Position numbers and translations under genes: made by a program | Origin: Magnaporthiopsis rhizophila | Taxonomy: Eukaryota; Ascomycota; Sordariomycetes; Magnaporthales; Magnaporthaceae | Direction of reading: 5' to 3' | DNA: 64,000 nt | NCBI GenBank assembly: GCA_003049465.1 | Contig: PYSS01000096.1 | Span: forward strand, 62,001-126,000 | The notes under the pieces: model-generated | What the model was told of the DNA's origin: nothing | The model's database searches: none | What the model saw: only the letters and a program-made list of their open reading frames with translations | Part shown: positions 1 to 12,767 of the stretch, piece after piece | Layout of the letters: each line of letters opens with the position of its first letter | Numbering within the stretch: position 1 is the first letter of the stretch

Positions 1-3000
1 AAACGCTCCGTGTGCCTGCCTGAAGGGGAAATAATAATAATAATAAAAAAAAAAGGAACAAGCAAGCGAATGATCCTCGTGCCGGCTCGTTCGCTTCGAA
101 CTTGACAGGGAGGCAAGACCCGTGATGCACAAACCTGTCTGTGCCTCCCAAGGGAAAAAAGCTCCGTGGCGCCATCCGTCGGCTCAGTAGTGCCCGTCAG
201 GTCGTGCTCCATGGCGTCCATCCCACGGCTCCCCTCATTTTGATTTGCCTGTCCGTGGCAACCCGTAACAGCGCCTTGGCGCTCACAAAGGCAGCTGTTA
301 TGTTTTGTGATGGAACTCAAATGCACCGTCTGCAGCCTGACCGTGCTCGAGGGCCAGTCTCAAGAGAACACAGCTTTGTGGTGAACCGTATGTGCGTTGG
401 GTGTGGGCGCGAACTAGTCACACGGGAGGGAAGCGCGGCGGACGCCCCTTTCTCGCCTCCTCGTCGCCCTATCACGCCCTGCTTCTTTCTTTTTTTTTTT
501 CTTCCCCTCTTCCATCTCGGGCCATCATGTTCACGCCACGATCTCCATCTCGGAGAACCGTTCAAGGCTGGATTGAATGGCCAAGTGCCGGAACAAGGGA
601 CTCCAAACAGGTGAGGATCAGCGGAGATTGTAAAAGGAAACATGGAGACGGACGGTGGCCGGCAGACCCAAAAGCAGACAAGAGGAAGAAAACTGAGCTG
701 GCGCGGCACGCCAAAAAGAGGAGAAGCCGAAAACGAGAAACGGGCCAAAAAAGGGCCAACGGCGCCTCGAGCACGGCGTCATGAGAGGCTTGAACTTCGG
801 AGCCATCTCCAGCCAAGTCGAGCGCCATGGCGCCCAAGAAAAACCGACCATGAGAGAAAATGGAATGGACGATCAGGCCCAAAAGGGAAAAGGGGGAGGC
901 GGCGTTACGCCGGCTTGACCGCTAGTGAAGGCCACTAGCGAACTTGTGCGTGTCGCGCGACCGACCAGAGACCTCTTCCGGACGGCCGCCCGTTCCGCCA
1001 CGGTGGAGCCCTCTCATGCGTCGTCGCCATCTCGACGGCGATGAATGTCCATATGACCTGGAAGCGGAAGCGGTGGGTGATAGGCTGTCTCGGTCTGCTG
1101 CTGCCACTGTGTTTCTCAACAGCGTTCGCTTCGTGCTCAGCGCCCCCTCCTTTTTTTTCCCACCCCTTCGCCAGACTCGCTCTTCTCGCTTCTGCTCTGG
1201 ACCGATGGAGAGCTCACTTGCGTCCCCCACCCCTTTGCAGATTTGCAAAAAGCCGGAAGAAGAAGGAGCAATAATGACAGCAGGATTCTTTGCTAACACT
1301 GGCCGACGGCCAGTTGGGGCTGACGTTTGACACTAGCCTAGGCCGCTGCAGGCGCCGGGCCCGGGCTCCCCCTCCATTTTCCTGGCCGATGGGACCATCG
1401 GGAGTGCAGATGAGAAGGATAGGGCCGTTTTGCCAACCCCGAAGCTCTCAGATTCAGTCCGGCTGGGGCGGAGAGCCTTCCCGTGGTAGGTCTGGCGCCC
1501 TGAAAGATGCTCGCCAGTTGCTCCTAAGAACGGTTTTTTAAGGGCGGCCTAGCCAGCAGCCAACCCGTTGGGAAGGAGGCGAGCTAGTGATGAGACGAAC
1601 CCAACGAGACGCTGTCAAAGGCGGCATTCGTTCCTGGCCCGAAATGGCAGGCGTAGTCTGAGCACACGAGCCGGCCTATGCCATACCTATCCGTGGCCAG
1701 ACGACCGTTCGGCATGGGATGAGGAGACGCGTGCCATGCCGGAGCCTCCGACGGCACCCGGTGCCGACATCTCTCACCTGCCCTCGGACTATAGAGGGGA
1801 GGGTATGTATACGTAAGTGCGGGCCTGACTGAAGTCCGCGGGCGTCCTTGTGTCTCCGTGCACTCCAGACCGTCTCGCCCGCTCAGCTGAAGGTCAAATT
1901 ACGCCTCAGAGCCCCGGCACGAGAATGTCCAAGACAGGATCGATGCCAAGGGAGACGCCAGGACAAGAAAAGAGAGTAAGAGTAAGGGTGGACGGTCTGG
2001 TAGACAACAACAACAACGGCATGGCGTACTAGATAGACCAAGGTCGCAGAGATGTGCAGTGACGGGACAGCCTTCCCAACTGGGATAGTGACGCGAGGGA
2101 GCAACAAGCACGGTGGAGGGGTGGTGGTGTGAAAGAGGCGGTCGTTGTGGTGGCCGATCCTAGCCAAGAAGAAAAGAATACAAAAGAAAAAGGAATGCAG
2201 GCCTCCCCGGTGCCCAGCCCGGCGAAGGCCCTGAGGACGTCGTCTACTGGTCCTTTGCTCAGATTTTCCAGCAGGACAGGGGTCAGGCAGCTCCGGCCCC
2301 CTGCGCTGGCCCCCTCGACCAAGCCAGATACGGCTTGTAGCTCGCTGTACGACACCACACCGTTCACCCAGTACAGACCAGCCGTTCTTGCGCCCACTGG
2401 GGCCGTCCGTGGGAGGGGCGGAGCCGCCAACAGAGGAACAATTAGCCCTGTTTCCACATTTGGAAATTGGCGTCGTCACCGGACACGCCGATAAGACAAA
2501 TTGAAGGGGAGCAGAGAGCAAGCAAGGGGGACGGAAAAGAAGGCAGTGACAGCACGGCATGCATGAACCAAGGGCGGCAGCCAACAGGAATAGCAACAGT
2601 AACAGCGTGGTGCCCTGTGGTGGATGGAATATCGCTCTGCGACCGCCTTGGCAGCAGAGTAGGATACGACAGCACGGGCAGATTGCAATCTGCTGCTCGC
2701 TCTTTCTTCGGCGCCGAAACACAATATTCGGCCACCTGAGCGAGAAATCCGACATTTGGTCGGCGGCCCTTATTCCCCGTCGCTTGGCCGCCCTGTCTGC
2801 GTGTTCTTTGGGGCCCTTTCAGCCGACTTGACCGGTCGGTTGGTCGGTTGGCTTGGGCATGGGGACGGGGACGTCGGGCTCAAAATGCCTCAAATATGGC
2901 CACCATCGCCACGCCACGCCGCGGCCTGGCCGGCGAGTCTGGACGAGATATTGAATGCGTGCGTGGCTGCAGCGAGCAAACGAGGCAAGGAAAAAATAAA

Positions 3001-6000
3001 AAAAATAAAGGAACGGCGAGCTGCTGACGGCGGGACCCGGCACCGGGTTCTGGCTGCGACGGGCTCCCAGGGCTACACGCAGCGGCCGTTGGGAACACAT
3101 AATCTCTGTGTGGCATGCCATTTCCCTCTGTCTCGGGCTGTGACGGGATCCCACCCGTCCGAGCGTCATGGGCTTGCTGTGGCACGACAGGAGCGCGCGT
3201 CCGCTATCGTATTCAGGCCTGACTGATCGTATTCCTCCATAGGCATGCGTGCCGTCGCAATCCGGCTAGGCTGCCGGCAATTCCGTAAGCAGGCCAATGG
3301 CAGGGCTTGGGGCAATCACAGTCTCAACGGTTTTCCCGGCTGCTAAAAATAACACAACCTCTCCTTCAAAGGAGAAGGGTTGCCGATTCTCGGATGGTCG
3401 GCCCCGGCGTGTGCCTCAACATGTACTGCCTCCAGCACAAGGTGGAGTTTCGCTGCGCAAAGACGGGGGCAGCTGCTCCTCTGGGTAGTGGAGGCCACAT
3501 GTAGCACCGAACGGGAGCGTGGTCCGTCCCGGTGTGGTGGGGTCTGAGATCCCGGGTATTCCGTCTCGCCAGGCCCGCTGGACCGCCTCGAGGCTCTGCT
3601 TTGCGGCGGTGTGTAGTGTCTGGCTGGCTGTGCTGCTGTTGTTGTTGCTGATTGATTGATCGACTGATGGCTGTGTGGGGGAGGAACTGATGGCCAGCGA
3701 AAAAAAAACAACCTTCCAGCAGCCGCCGTCGCCGCCTCTCGAGGGCTAAATTATGCGGGAAGGTGCATCGTCGTAACCTCATGCCCATGAATGCCAGGGG
3801 CACGAGCCTGATAGTAGCGGGTGGTGTGTGTTGTGCTTGTGCGTATGCGTGTGCACTAAGGGAGCAGCTCGCGGAAATAAGCCTATTTGGTTCGGATCTG
3901 TTGAGCCAGCTGGCCTTGATAGATTGATTTGGCCTGTCTTTCTTTTTCCTTTTCTCTCTTTTTTTTTCTCCCTTTTTTTTCACTGTTTTTCTTCTGCGTC
4001 TCCCACCTTCTGTCGCAAGAGCGTCCACGATCTGGGTACGGCCGTTGGCGCCTCGGGCACAATGAAACCCCTAGGGAAGGGATGGGCGTGTGCCGACTAC
4101 CATCATACTTTTTCTCCCACTGGCTGGTGGAGACTGGGACAACCTTCAGAAAAGAACCAATCACAGGGAACTTGGCTTGTCAGATGGAGGGGGGCGAGAT
4201 ATTCCCTGCAATGCCCCTAGACACACTCCCCCTCCATGCCCAGAGGCAGGGAGGAACCCAAGATGCAACCGCAGCCCGTTGGGTGGCTTTCCATTTCCCT
4301 CAACATCAGCGAGGCGGCCAGTCTCTGGGGAGAGGCGGGTCATCCGCCGCAGCTGAACCTCGAATAAGGCGAGGGCTGTTGGTTTTTGCTTGCTGTGATA
4401 TGCGCGGCTGGCCCCATCAATGCTGAAAATGAGTGCCTTACGTCCGTATGCCGCCTGGGAGCCTTTTATGTACTCTGATGAGGCAGGTATGTAGGGTCAG
4501 TCTGCTGGGTGACAGCTGACCGGTGCCCTTCAAATCGAAGCGAGGCGGTGGTGGCTCATGATCTAGTGATGTTATCGTCGAGTGCCGGGGTCGATTTGCG
4601 GTGCGGCGCTTGGCTGGGAGCTGGCAAGCTCGGCCCAGAGCGAGCACTCATCATGGATATTGTGAAATTGCGAACACGGGACAATTAGACTTTTGGATTC
4701 CGGAATCCTTGATGACGGGGCTGTGGTTTCAGGACCGCAACATTGGCGTCCGAGGAGAGGCGGACGACCGTCATCTCTTCATTCCGCGTGTGATGATGGG
4801 GCCGGCCTTGGCACGAACTACCTGCGGCAAAGCAGAGCAAAAGCGAGCCAGCAGGAGGGCAGCAACGGTCGCAGCGGCAGAGGCATGCTTCGCAGGGCCA
4901 GGCACACACAAAGGTGGCTGGCTATGGTTGGGTGTCAGGGGCCCCGGAGGTTGTGGGTTTGGGGATCTTCAGCTTGCCCGCTGATTGATCGCCATCGCAT
5001 GCCGTCCACACCTGCAGGGGAGGGTGTCTTGTGGGAGGAGAAGGGAGCCAGTTGGGACGAGGGCGCGTCCAAATGAGGTTGCAGCCGTCCGGATAAGGGA
5101 CATGGGGTCCAGGCCCGCCTCAGCTGAAAAGCCGCTGGGGATCTTCGCTTGAATTCGCCAGAACAGGTCCCCGAGCCGGGGGGCTGCCAGAGGCATGCAA
5201 GCTGGGCGCAGATCCCCTTCCACTCATTGGGTCTTAGCTAGTGGTAGGTGGGAGTCGAAGCCCAGCGAACCCCCAAGGCAGCTGCGATGCCACTCCACAA
5301 AGTGGTCCCCGATTGCGGGTCCCCGAGATCGCCGATTAATTACGGGGGTGTGCGTCGTCGTGGGTGTCACGTCGTTTTTATCGCCCATCCTGGGTCCGAT
5401 CGACACGATATGTCCGGGCGACGGAGAGGGCGAAAGACAGGAGAGAGCGAGGGCGAGAGAGAGGGAGGGAGAGAGCGGTACGACGCGACGAGGCCGCGGG
5501 CGGCAATCGAGGAAGCTCGCTTCGCTGTCAGCCAAGACGGTTCTCAAATGGGTGTACTTTTGATGACGCCACGGGCCAATGGCTGCGAGAGGCTTCCCTC
5601 CCATCGGCAAAAGGACGGCAGTGATGATAGCCCGGGCCTTTTGGCTGGCGCAACGGTGGTGAATTGCTTACTAGTGCCGTTCCGTTCCCTAGGCCACCCC
5701 GAGAGCCACCGTCGGAATGTTTGGGGGCACAAGCCAATAGCGCGCCTTTTCTTGGCGACCGAGGCGTTGTGGTTTTCTTCTTGGCCGGGACCGAGGGACG
5801 TTGGGGCAGCCGCTAGAGCGAATGAGAGATGTTGCGGATGTTGCACGCTGGTGCGTTCTACCCGTCGCTCGGGAGAGAGGATTGAGTGAGAAGTGTTGAG
5901 GCTGAGCCAGCTTCCCTGGCCGAGTGGTGCCCCACGGCTCTGTTTCTTGGGAGGGCAGGCGCGATGGCCAACCTGCATCATGCTTGCTCGCTGTAATATC

Positions 6001-6052
6001 CCGAGCTGGCAGGCACGCTACGCACGAAATGGGTATGTTGCGCCTTCCCTTT

Positions 6053-6076
6053 CACACACACACACACACACACACA
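6053..6076. repeat. (CA)n microsatellite
   Basis: A run of about twelve CA dinucleotides with no interruption, in non-coding DNA. Confidence 0.95.
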
Positions 6077-8054
6077 GATCGACACACCCAACAACCCTGC
6101 AGCAGCTGGCAACCACTGCCCCGCCACGAGCCCCATTGAGAGGATTCAGCCTCAAGTATATGATGGTGGTGATTAGTATTTTACCGTGCCATGGGCCCAA
6201 GATTGAAGTGACATCAGCGGATTCATCATACGCGTTGGGCAACGACGAATGAAAAGCCAGAAGACGGCATGCATTTCGAAACAATCTCTCCGCAATCCCG
6301 GTCGAGGGAAGGATTGCTACGGGGATCGCGTGGCGACAGGGGTTATTTTGCAGCTCGTCGACTTTTGGTTGGGTCTTTTGGTTTTATTTAGAGCGACGAT
6401 TTGGTTACCGGTTTTGCTCGTGAGGATAACAAAAGGGCGGGTAGCTAGGCTGGACGGCATGGATGGGTAAGGTACTTGTACGCGTGTATATTTGGGGCCG
6501 GGCTGAGATTATGAACCGAAGTCCTCTCACCTATCACGGCCCCTCCGGGTAGACAGTCCCGTCCTTTCGGGCGTGTAGCCTCGGGCGTACAAAACCCCAC
6601 GCTTGCTACCTCGCGCTCAAGTGCCACATCCTGCACTTGTTTAGTAGGTAGGTAGCTAGGTAGACACGCGGGCACGCAACACTCGTAACGGGCGACTCGA
6701 CTAGCTCGGAGAGAGGAGGCTCTAGCTAGCAGTCAGCCCACCCGTCGGCTCTGGCCTGGCGTGCATACGTTTCCCGGCCCCGAGGCAGGGGGTTGCTGGG
6801 AGCTGGAATATGGCTTGAGTGGATAGAGTCAATAATTCCAAATGGACAGGCTTCCTTTGGAGCTTGGCAGCTAGGGCTCGCCTGCTAGCCCGTCGTGGCC
6901 CTTTGCTTCAGCTCTTGGGGCAAGCTGTGAGACGTCTGCATTCACTGGTCGGGCTGCTCACGGAAAACGAAGAGAGCCAGCGGGGCCAGCCCCAGCAAGC
7001 AGCCAGCCATTGTGGCGTCCGACCCAGTTCTGCGTGTGCTGAGCAACCCCTCCCCTGGCGTCTGCAAATAGCCGTCCGGAATCCCAAGTAGACGGTAACT
7101 CTAGAAGCCACCCGCCGCAGATCATAGGCTGGGCGGGGGGGAGCCTGGCCTTGTGTTGCGTCAATGATGGTGTATTCGTTTATTTTTATCTCCCATTTTT
7201 TTGCAATCTCAATCACATCCTGCTCTCGTGTGTGCCGTAGCTCTGGATTGGCTGAAGGACAAGCTTAAATTTCACCTGCCAACTTTTTGCGCGCCGGCCA
7301 TTGACTAAACTGTTACGACACAGTTAGCAAGCGTCCGTCGATGTCTGCGCGACCAAACCCGTCATCCGTTCCAATAGTTTAGTTCTTCGCTTGTGCGGAT
7401 CTCCCGAGGATCCGGTGCTCCCTCTGTGAACGACCACGTCAAGAGTCCCCTGGCTGTCTGGTAGAAGATAGATGCACGCAAGCCAGTTGGGGCTGGTATT
7501 GCATCTTGATGCACGTCAGCTGTAGCACTTGACGGTGAAACTCAGCAGGCAAACAAAAGTCAAGGTTTTGCCTGCGACTTGTCGGTCGACAAGGACCGGG
7601 GAGAACGCGCCCGATCTCAACGACGACTCCGCAATATCGAGGTCCAGTCCAGGGGGTTGGGTTCGGAGGATGGAGGCAAGGATCCAGGAACCTACCAATA
7701 TATCGGGCTGCCTCCCTCCCTTAACCTGCTTGGGGTATCCATATTATAGGATTCACGCAATCCCTTCAATAAGAATGACCATAAGAGGGAAAAAGAAGCG
7801 ATCACATTTCGAGAATAGACCTGAGAATTGGAGGGTATAGTGAAAAAGCAAAGCAAATGATTCCCTGTGTACAAGACGTCTTCCCGATGTTTCGGGAGCA
7901 GACGCGGCCGGGGCGTTTGTTTGCAAGGCTCGTATTTCGCTGGGAAACCTCTGGAGAGCAGGCCACAGCCCGACCCTTGCTCTCTACATTTGCCGCTTTA
8001 GGAATGGGCGGGTGAGATTCCCAGGACCCATGAAAGCCAGGGCAGGTCGGAAAT

Positions 8055-8079
8055 AAAAAAAAAAAAAAAAAAAAAAAAA
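8055..8079. repeat. Poly(A) tract
   Basis: Twenty-five consecutive A bases in the gene-poor upstream region. No adjacent ORF or target-site duplication suggests a retroelement tail. Confidence 0.95.
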
Positions 8080-9827
8080 CAGCAAGCGCGGCATGAAGAC
8101 CCTCCCCCTCCTCACGGACTTTGCGTAGCCGACAGCCCGGCCATGATCCTCATCAAAACAACAGGGCTATATCACAGCCGTGCTACGCCCCAGCTGGCAA
8201 GGAAGAAAAGAGAAAAAAAAGATCCCGGCCCTACGTACGGTGCGTTTTGGGTGCTGAGGATTGGCGCAATGTTTCGAATCCGGCTGCGCCTTCTTGCCTG
8301 CTCAAAAGTTGCATGAAATTCTGGGCAACGCCGTTTCGCGCCCTGCAGCCATTGGCTCTTCCGGCTGATGCGATTCGCCCGTCTTCTCGTTTCTCCCCGC
8401 CTTCAAGGCCCGGCCGGCGATCACACAAGGCAAACAACGGCAAACGACACTCCCGCATCTCGCCTCGCATCGTCAGTTCGCAAAACGGGCATGTCACCTC
8501 TCAAGGGTGTTCGTGCGCTGCGTACACAGATGTTTCTATTTTGTTTTAATTTTTCTTCTTTTCTTCGTTTCTGCTCGTGGCACATCGTTGAATCTTACCG
8601 TCGCACCCACAGCAAATGTCTCGGCTTTTCTTGGGAAGAGACACACATCATTGGGCGGCGCCAAGCCCGGCTCATTTTATGATCTTGGCGCAGCGAACGC
8701 CCTGTGGGAATCTCCAGGACATATGGAAATTTTTGAGCCACCTCGGTGTACCTCGATCTCGGTCGTGTTTTGCAGCTAAACAGATTGGGAGGGGTGAGAC
8801 TTCTTCCCCAAGACCAGGCCGTTCAGTACAATACCTACGTAATCGGGCCCTTTTCATGGGCACTAGATTGAGATCGCCGCTGGGCACTTTGGTCAGCCTG
8901 GCTGGGGGAAACAGTAAGGCTTGTAAGACGGGAGCGAGCTAGCCTGGAAAGATTGATGAGACGCGCTCGGATGCAAAATTTTGTGTTTCTTAGGCAGGTT
9001 TATCTTTGGAAATCTCCCGCCTGTCTGCCTGGGGCCAAGCTGCCGAGGATACGAGAGGGGCTGGCTGGCTGGCTGGAGGGCATCCCAACCCATGATCAAA
9101 TTGTTGAAGCCTCAAACTTGGACGAACTGTGATGCGAGCGGGCAGTGGGTGATCGGATCAAGGCCGGTCCATGCGCAAAAGCCACTGGGGAAGGGAGACG
9201 GACGGTCCAGGATCAAGCCTCAGCCGCACTCAGTCCAAGAGCGGAGACTTGGCTGGCCCTGTTGAGAGAAACCTGAAGACGTCCCACCCCTGAAATGTTC
9301 TCGGCTGGTCGTCCGTCGCTTGAGGAGCACCTTATTTTCGTTAACGTTAACCTTTGGGACATGGGCCCTGTCAAGCAGAGGGGTCCGACACAACAAAGGT
9401 TGTTTGCAAGCCCTTGGAACAGATGAATGGTAGCATCGGACTCTTTTTAATTTCTGACGCAAAGAAAATAAAAAAAGAGCCTAAGCCTAAGACTAAGCCT
9501 ACAATAATCAATACCTCAATGCGCGCGCGCGCAGCACCAGCAGCAGCTGCTGGTGATGGTGGGGGAATACAACCTGCGACTGCCACAAAATCTGCAACGG
9601 GGACAATATCCGACGGAGAATTGGCTGCGCGGCTGTGGGCGACGCCTGAGGTTTGATCTTCAACGGATTGCTGCTGCCATGTGCCAAGCATCTCCACCCC
9701 GCCGGGCAGCTGCCCTCCACAATTGGCTGCCCAATCGGGCCTAGTTCGCCCGAGGGGTGTGTGTGTTGTGCCTTCCTTTTGTGATCCAGGCGCGGTGGAA
9801 ATTCCGCTCGATCAAAAGAGAGAGATG

Positions 9828-9922
9828 AAAAAAAAAAAAAAAAAAAAAAAAAAAACCCCATCNNNNNNNNNNNNNNNNNNNNNNNNNNNNNNNNNNAAAA
9901 AAAAAAAAAAAAAAAAAAAAAA
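9828..9922. other. Assembly gap of 34 N flanked by poly(A)
   Basis: The gap occupies 9863-9896. It is preceded by 28 A bases (9828-9855) and the bases CCCCATC, and followed by 26 A bases (9897-9922). The two flanks look alike, so the gap is probably a collapsed or unsequenceable homopolymer region. Any ORF reported across it is an artefact. Confidence 0.95.
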
Positions 9923-12519
9923 GACCCTTCGAGCCCAAACCACCAACCACTACCTGGTACCCTCCTCGAACCGTCCTTGCGCGGACACAGGCCAGCCAGT
10001 GTCTTATCTGTCAGCATGTGTCCTCCTGCCAGCCAAATTACCAAGAAAGTTGACGGGCGGGCGTGGGCTCAAGCACGCATCCGCCACGCCGGGCAGACGG
10101 TGGCTTTCGGTCCCGCAAGCTTGGGCCTCCCCTGGCCGACAGTTTTGGCCGGTTGCCTGTCAAGGCGGGTAGAGACGAGCAGAAAGCCTTTTTTCCCCCT
10201 CTGGTACGCAACCCAGCGGCGAAAGAGGTCGTCCCGTCCAAAGCCACAGAAAAGAGTCCGGCTCCAGCCTGGCTCTGCCCGGGGGCGCGTGGCTTTTTTG
10301 GCAAGCGGCCGAGACCATGATAACCAGCCTGGACGGCTGGCCCAGTCGGCTGGCTACCTACCTGGTACCTCTCTCACACCAACCCATCCGCCCACGCTCT
10401 TCTCCAGCCCAAAGGTGAAGCTCAAGCTTCCCCCCTTATGCTCTGTCGCCGCTTGGATCGATGTCCACCATGGCTCGGGCGGCTTGGCTGGATCGCCGCT
10501 CTAGCCGCGATCTGGAGGTTTTCCTGGGGGTCGTGGCTTGTCTTTGTTTTGCCTATATTTTGTTTTCCAAATCACTGCTGGGGCACGCCCGGCCCAGATC
10601 CTGGTCTGCTATCCGCGCCGGCCTAGGTACCTACCTAGGCAGTTGGCCGAGCCGATTACTACTCACTGCTTATTTGTTACCGCACCTGGCACGCACATCC
10701 GACAAGCCCCCTCACACCATTCCCCCGCCTTGACGCCAAAACGCTTCCTAGGATCCGCTCGCCTTTGGGCTTGGGACAAGGTCAGCAGTAACAAGGCCTG
10801 GGCCTTCCGAGTGGCTTGCGTTTGGTTTGGCTTCTAGCCCCTAGCCCTTCCGTTCATCGGCTCATGATACCGGGTGGGAACATCTTTTGTTTGTTCGTTC
10901 GCAACGCAGCGGCCCCGCCGCGAAACCTCACTCGTTCCCATAGCCTTCTTACCACCCCCGCCTCCTGCTTAGAAAACACACGGGCATGGATGCTTTGCTG
11001 CTAAGGCGGTCGAGCCGGTTTGTCTTTTGAGCTTTTTTATTTTATTTTTTTATTTTTTTTATGGTGTTGCACGCCCACTTCGTACAGTGCCTGGGCTTTC
11101 CGCGGCTGTTGCATATGCGCCCGCGAGAACCGATACACTGGTCTTGGCCGCAACATCCGTAGCAAGCCAGGTACACACTGCCGCTCCGGGCCCGCTCCCT
11201 CGGAAGCACCTTAAAACCACCCCTGCTCTGTGCGCGAGTGGAGAAGAAAGCCTGGAAGTAGGTATTGAGGTAGCTGCTGTGTTCCCATGGCAGAGGTGTG
11301 AGAGGTTTTGCCTGGCTTCTGATGTCGACTGACCTCATGCCGCGCACATGGCCGTGAGGGGCAGAAAAAAAACTAAAACACAAAGGAACAGCAGCAGCAG
11401 GGATAAAAGCAAACCGAAAACCACAGCAAACGAAATCCGTTGCTCTCGCAGTCCATTCGGGTCCTTTCTTGGACCGACCGTCTTCCTCGTCGCCCTGCGT
11501 CGACAGGTGCCGTCTAGCGCAACAGCACGGTCAACAGCGCATCCCGGTCTCACATCTTTTTCCCTGATTGTCTCCAGCTGCCGGGGCAGCCCCTGCTCCA
11601 TGCCCATCATCCCCGGCCGTGGGCGTGTCTGTTCAAGCGACAAACACCCCACTCCCCTGACAGCCGCACACCCCTCTTCTCCGCGCACCCCCCCTGCCCT
11701 GACCCATGTTCCATCTACCCCCGTCACCTCTACGAACGACTCCCACACTCCCGTAGACTTACCGTACACATCCCCACCTTACGCCCATCTAGGATGGACT
11801 ACCTAGATACCTGACTGCACACGCACATCTCCACACACCTCCCAGGGCCTAGCAGCTGTCCCCCAAGCGAGCCCCTCTGCTCGAGCTGGCGGGCCACTGT
11901 GCTACCTGCTCTCTGGCGACCTCTGAACAGGCGCTAGGTAGATCTCCTTGTTCTCTCCATCTGGCGTGCCCAGACACGCACTTCTCTTTTCTTTTTATCT
12001 TTTTTATTTTATATTTTACTATCATTATTATTTCTTCTTTTCCATTCTTAAGACTCCCGTACCCCGGGATCCTAGACACTCTTGAGATCCACCAGCTCGT
12101 CTCTTTTTCATGGGTTGAGCGTGCCACGGACTCGGGTCAAGGACACAGGAGAAGAAAAAAAAGAACTAAAGCAACGCACAGCCCCAGATGCAAACAACGA
12201 CTTGAACCACACCCACCCAATACAAAGTTCGACCCGCCCGCGTTTGATATTTCATATATCTACCCGCTCCCTCCTGGCGCCCACCAAACCTACCAGTGAC
12301 ACACCTTCTCTGAATATATTACCCTTCTTCATCCTTCAAAACATCATCGTCCCGAGTGGAACTCCGTTACCTTATTGTTAGCGGGTCGTCGACTCTTCTT
12401 TTCTGTTCCGGAATACCTTTGGAGCTTATTCGTTTGTCGTCTTCGGGTGCCTTGCGCCACAACCTTACATCTCCGTCACCATAAACGTCTGTCTCCGTTA
12501 GGCTTTCCACGTCGGCTAC
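9923..12519. other. Proximal upstream region of flbD
   Basis: No supportable coding gene. Frames are open on both strands around 11335-11806, as expected of GC-rich DNA. A near-palindromic CCTAGG-TACCTA motif lies at 10622-10640. From about 11980 the DNA becomes pyrimidine- and AT-rich, and the stretch to 12519 is the likely promoter and 5' leader of the flbD-type gene. An ATG at 12187 opens a short frame that would be an upstream ORF if transcription starts before it. Confidence 0.5.
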
Positions 12520-12581
12520 ATGCGGGCCTACGACTTTCACCAAGCTCGCGCGACGCACCCCGCCTCCTCGTTTCTTTTCCA

Positions 12582-12730
12582 GTGAGTGCAAGCCCGTGCA
12601 CGCGGTTGACTTATATACCCTACCCATGGAGCCCGGAAACGGGAGTGGAGAGATTCTGAGCCCTCGAACAAGCCGAGGAAGACAAGAGATAGTAGAACTG
12701 GACTGACAGGTGAGCATGTATCGTTTGCAG
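12582..12730 (+). other. Putative intron in the flbD 5' leader
   Basis: A strong donor GTGAGT at 12582, a branch-like CTGAC at 12703-12707 and an acceptor TTTGCAG ending at 12730 define a 149-base intron. Splicing removes ATGs near 12626 and 12715. It also brings the upstream ATG at 12520 in frame with the MYB ORF: 62 bases from 12520 to 12581 plus 37 bases from 12731 to 12767 make exactly 33 codons with no stop. So the intron is either in the 5' UTR or joins a small first coding exon. A second GTGAGC at 12710 lies too close to the acceptor to be used with it. Confidence 0.5.
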
Positions 12731-12767
12731 TCAAGGACCGGTCGAGGCGGACGACAGCGTGGCCGAC

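Larger units (their letters stand above)
1..9862. other. Long gene-poor region upstream of flbD
   Basis: I find no gene I can support here. Open frames exist on both strands, but they overlap one another, mostly lack an ATG in good context, have protein-unlike composition (runs of Phe, Arg, Pro, Ser from pyrimidine- or purine-rich DNA) and show no domain I recognise. Visible contents are pyrimidine-rich tracts (about 485-510 and 3940-3995), a CA microsatellite at 6053-6076, a TAGG-rich patch at 6641-6664 and a 25-base poly(A) at 8055-8079. Together with the next stretch this forms the upstream flank of the flbD-type gene, so it may hold distal regulatory DNA or non-coding transcripts; that is inference. 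Confidence 0.6.

Noticed and set aside
8268..8285. tRNA-like B box (TTCGAATCC)
   Set aside because: The flanking bases do not form a T stem and no A box lies at the proper distance.
9508..10172. Open frames on both strands across the N gap
   Set aside because: They exist only because N codons were read through and poly(A)/poly(T) gives Lys or Phe runs.
11335..11806. Overlapping open frames on both strands (144 and 152 codons)
   Set aside because: Both strands are open in the same interval and neither product looks like a protein.
12710..12730. GTGAGC...TTTGCAG as an intron before flbD
   Set aside because: Only 21 bases, too short to splice; a longer intron from 12582 fits better.
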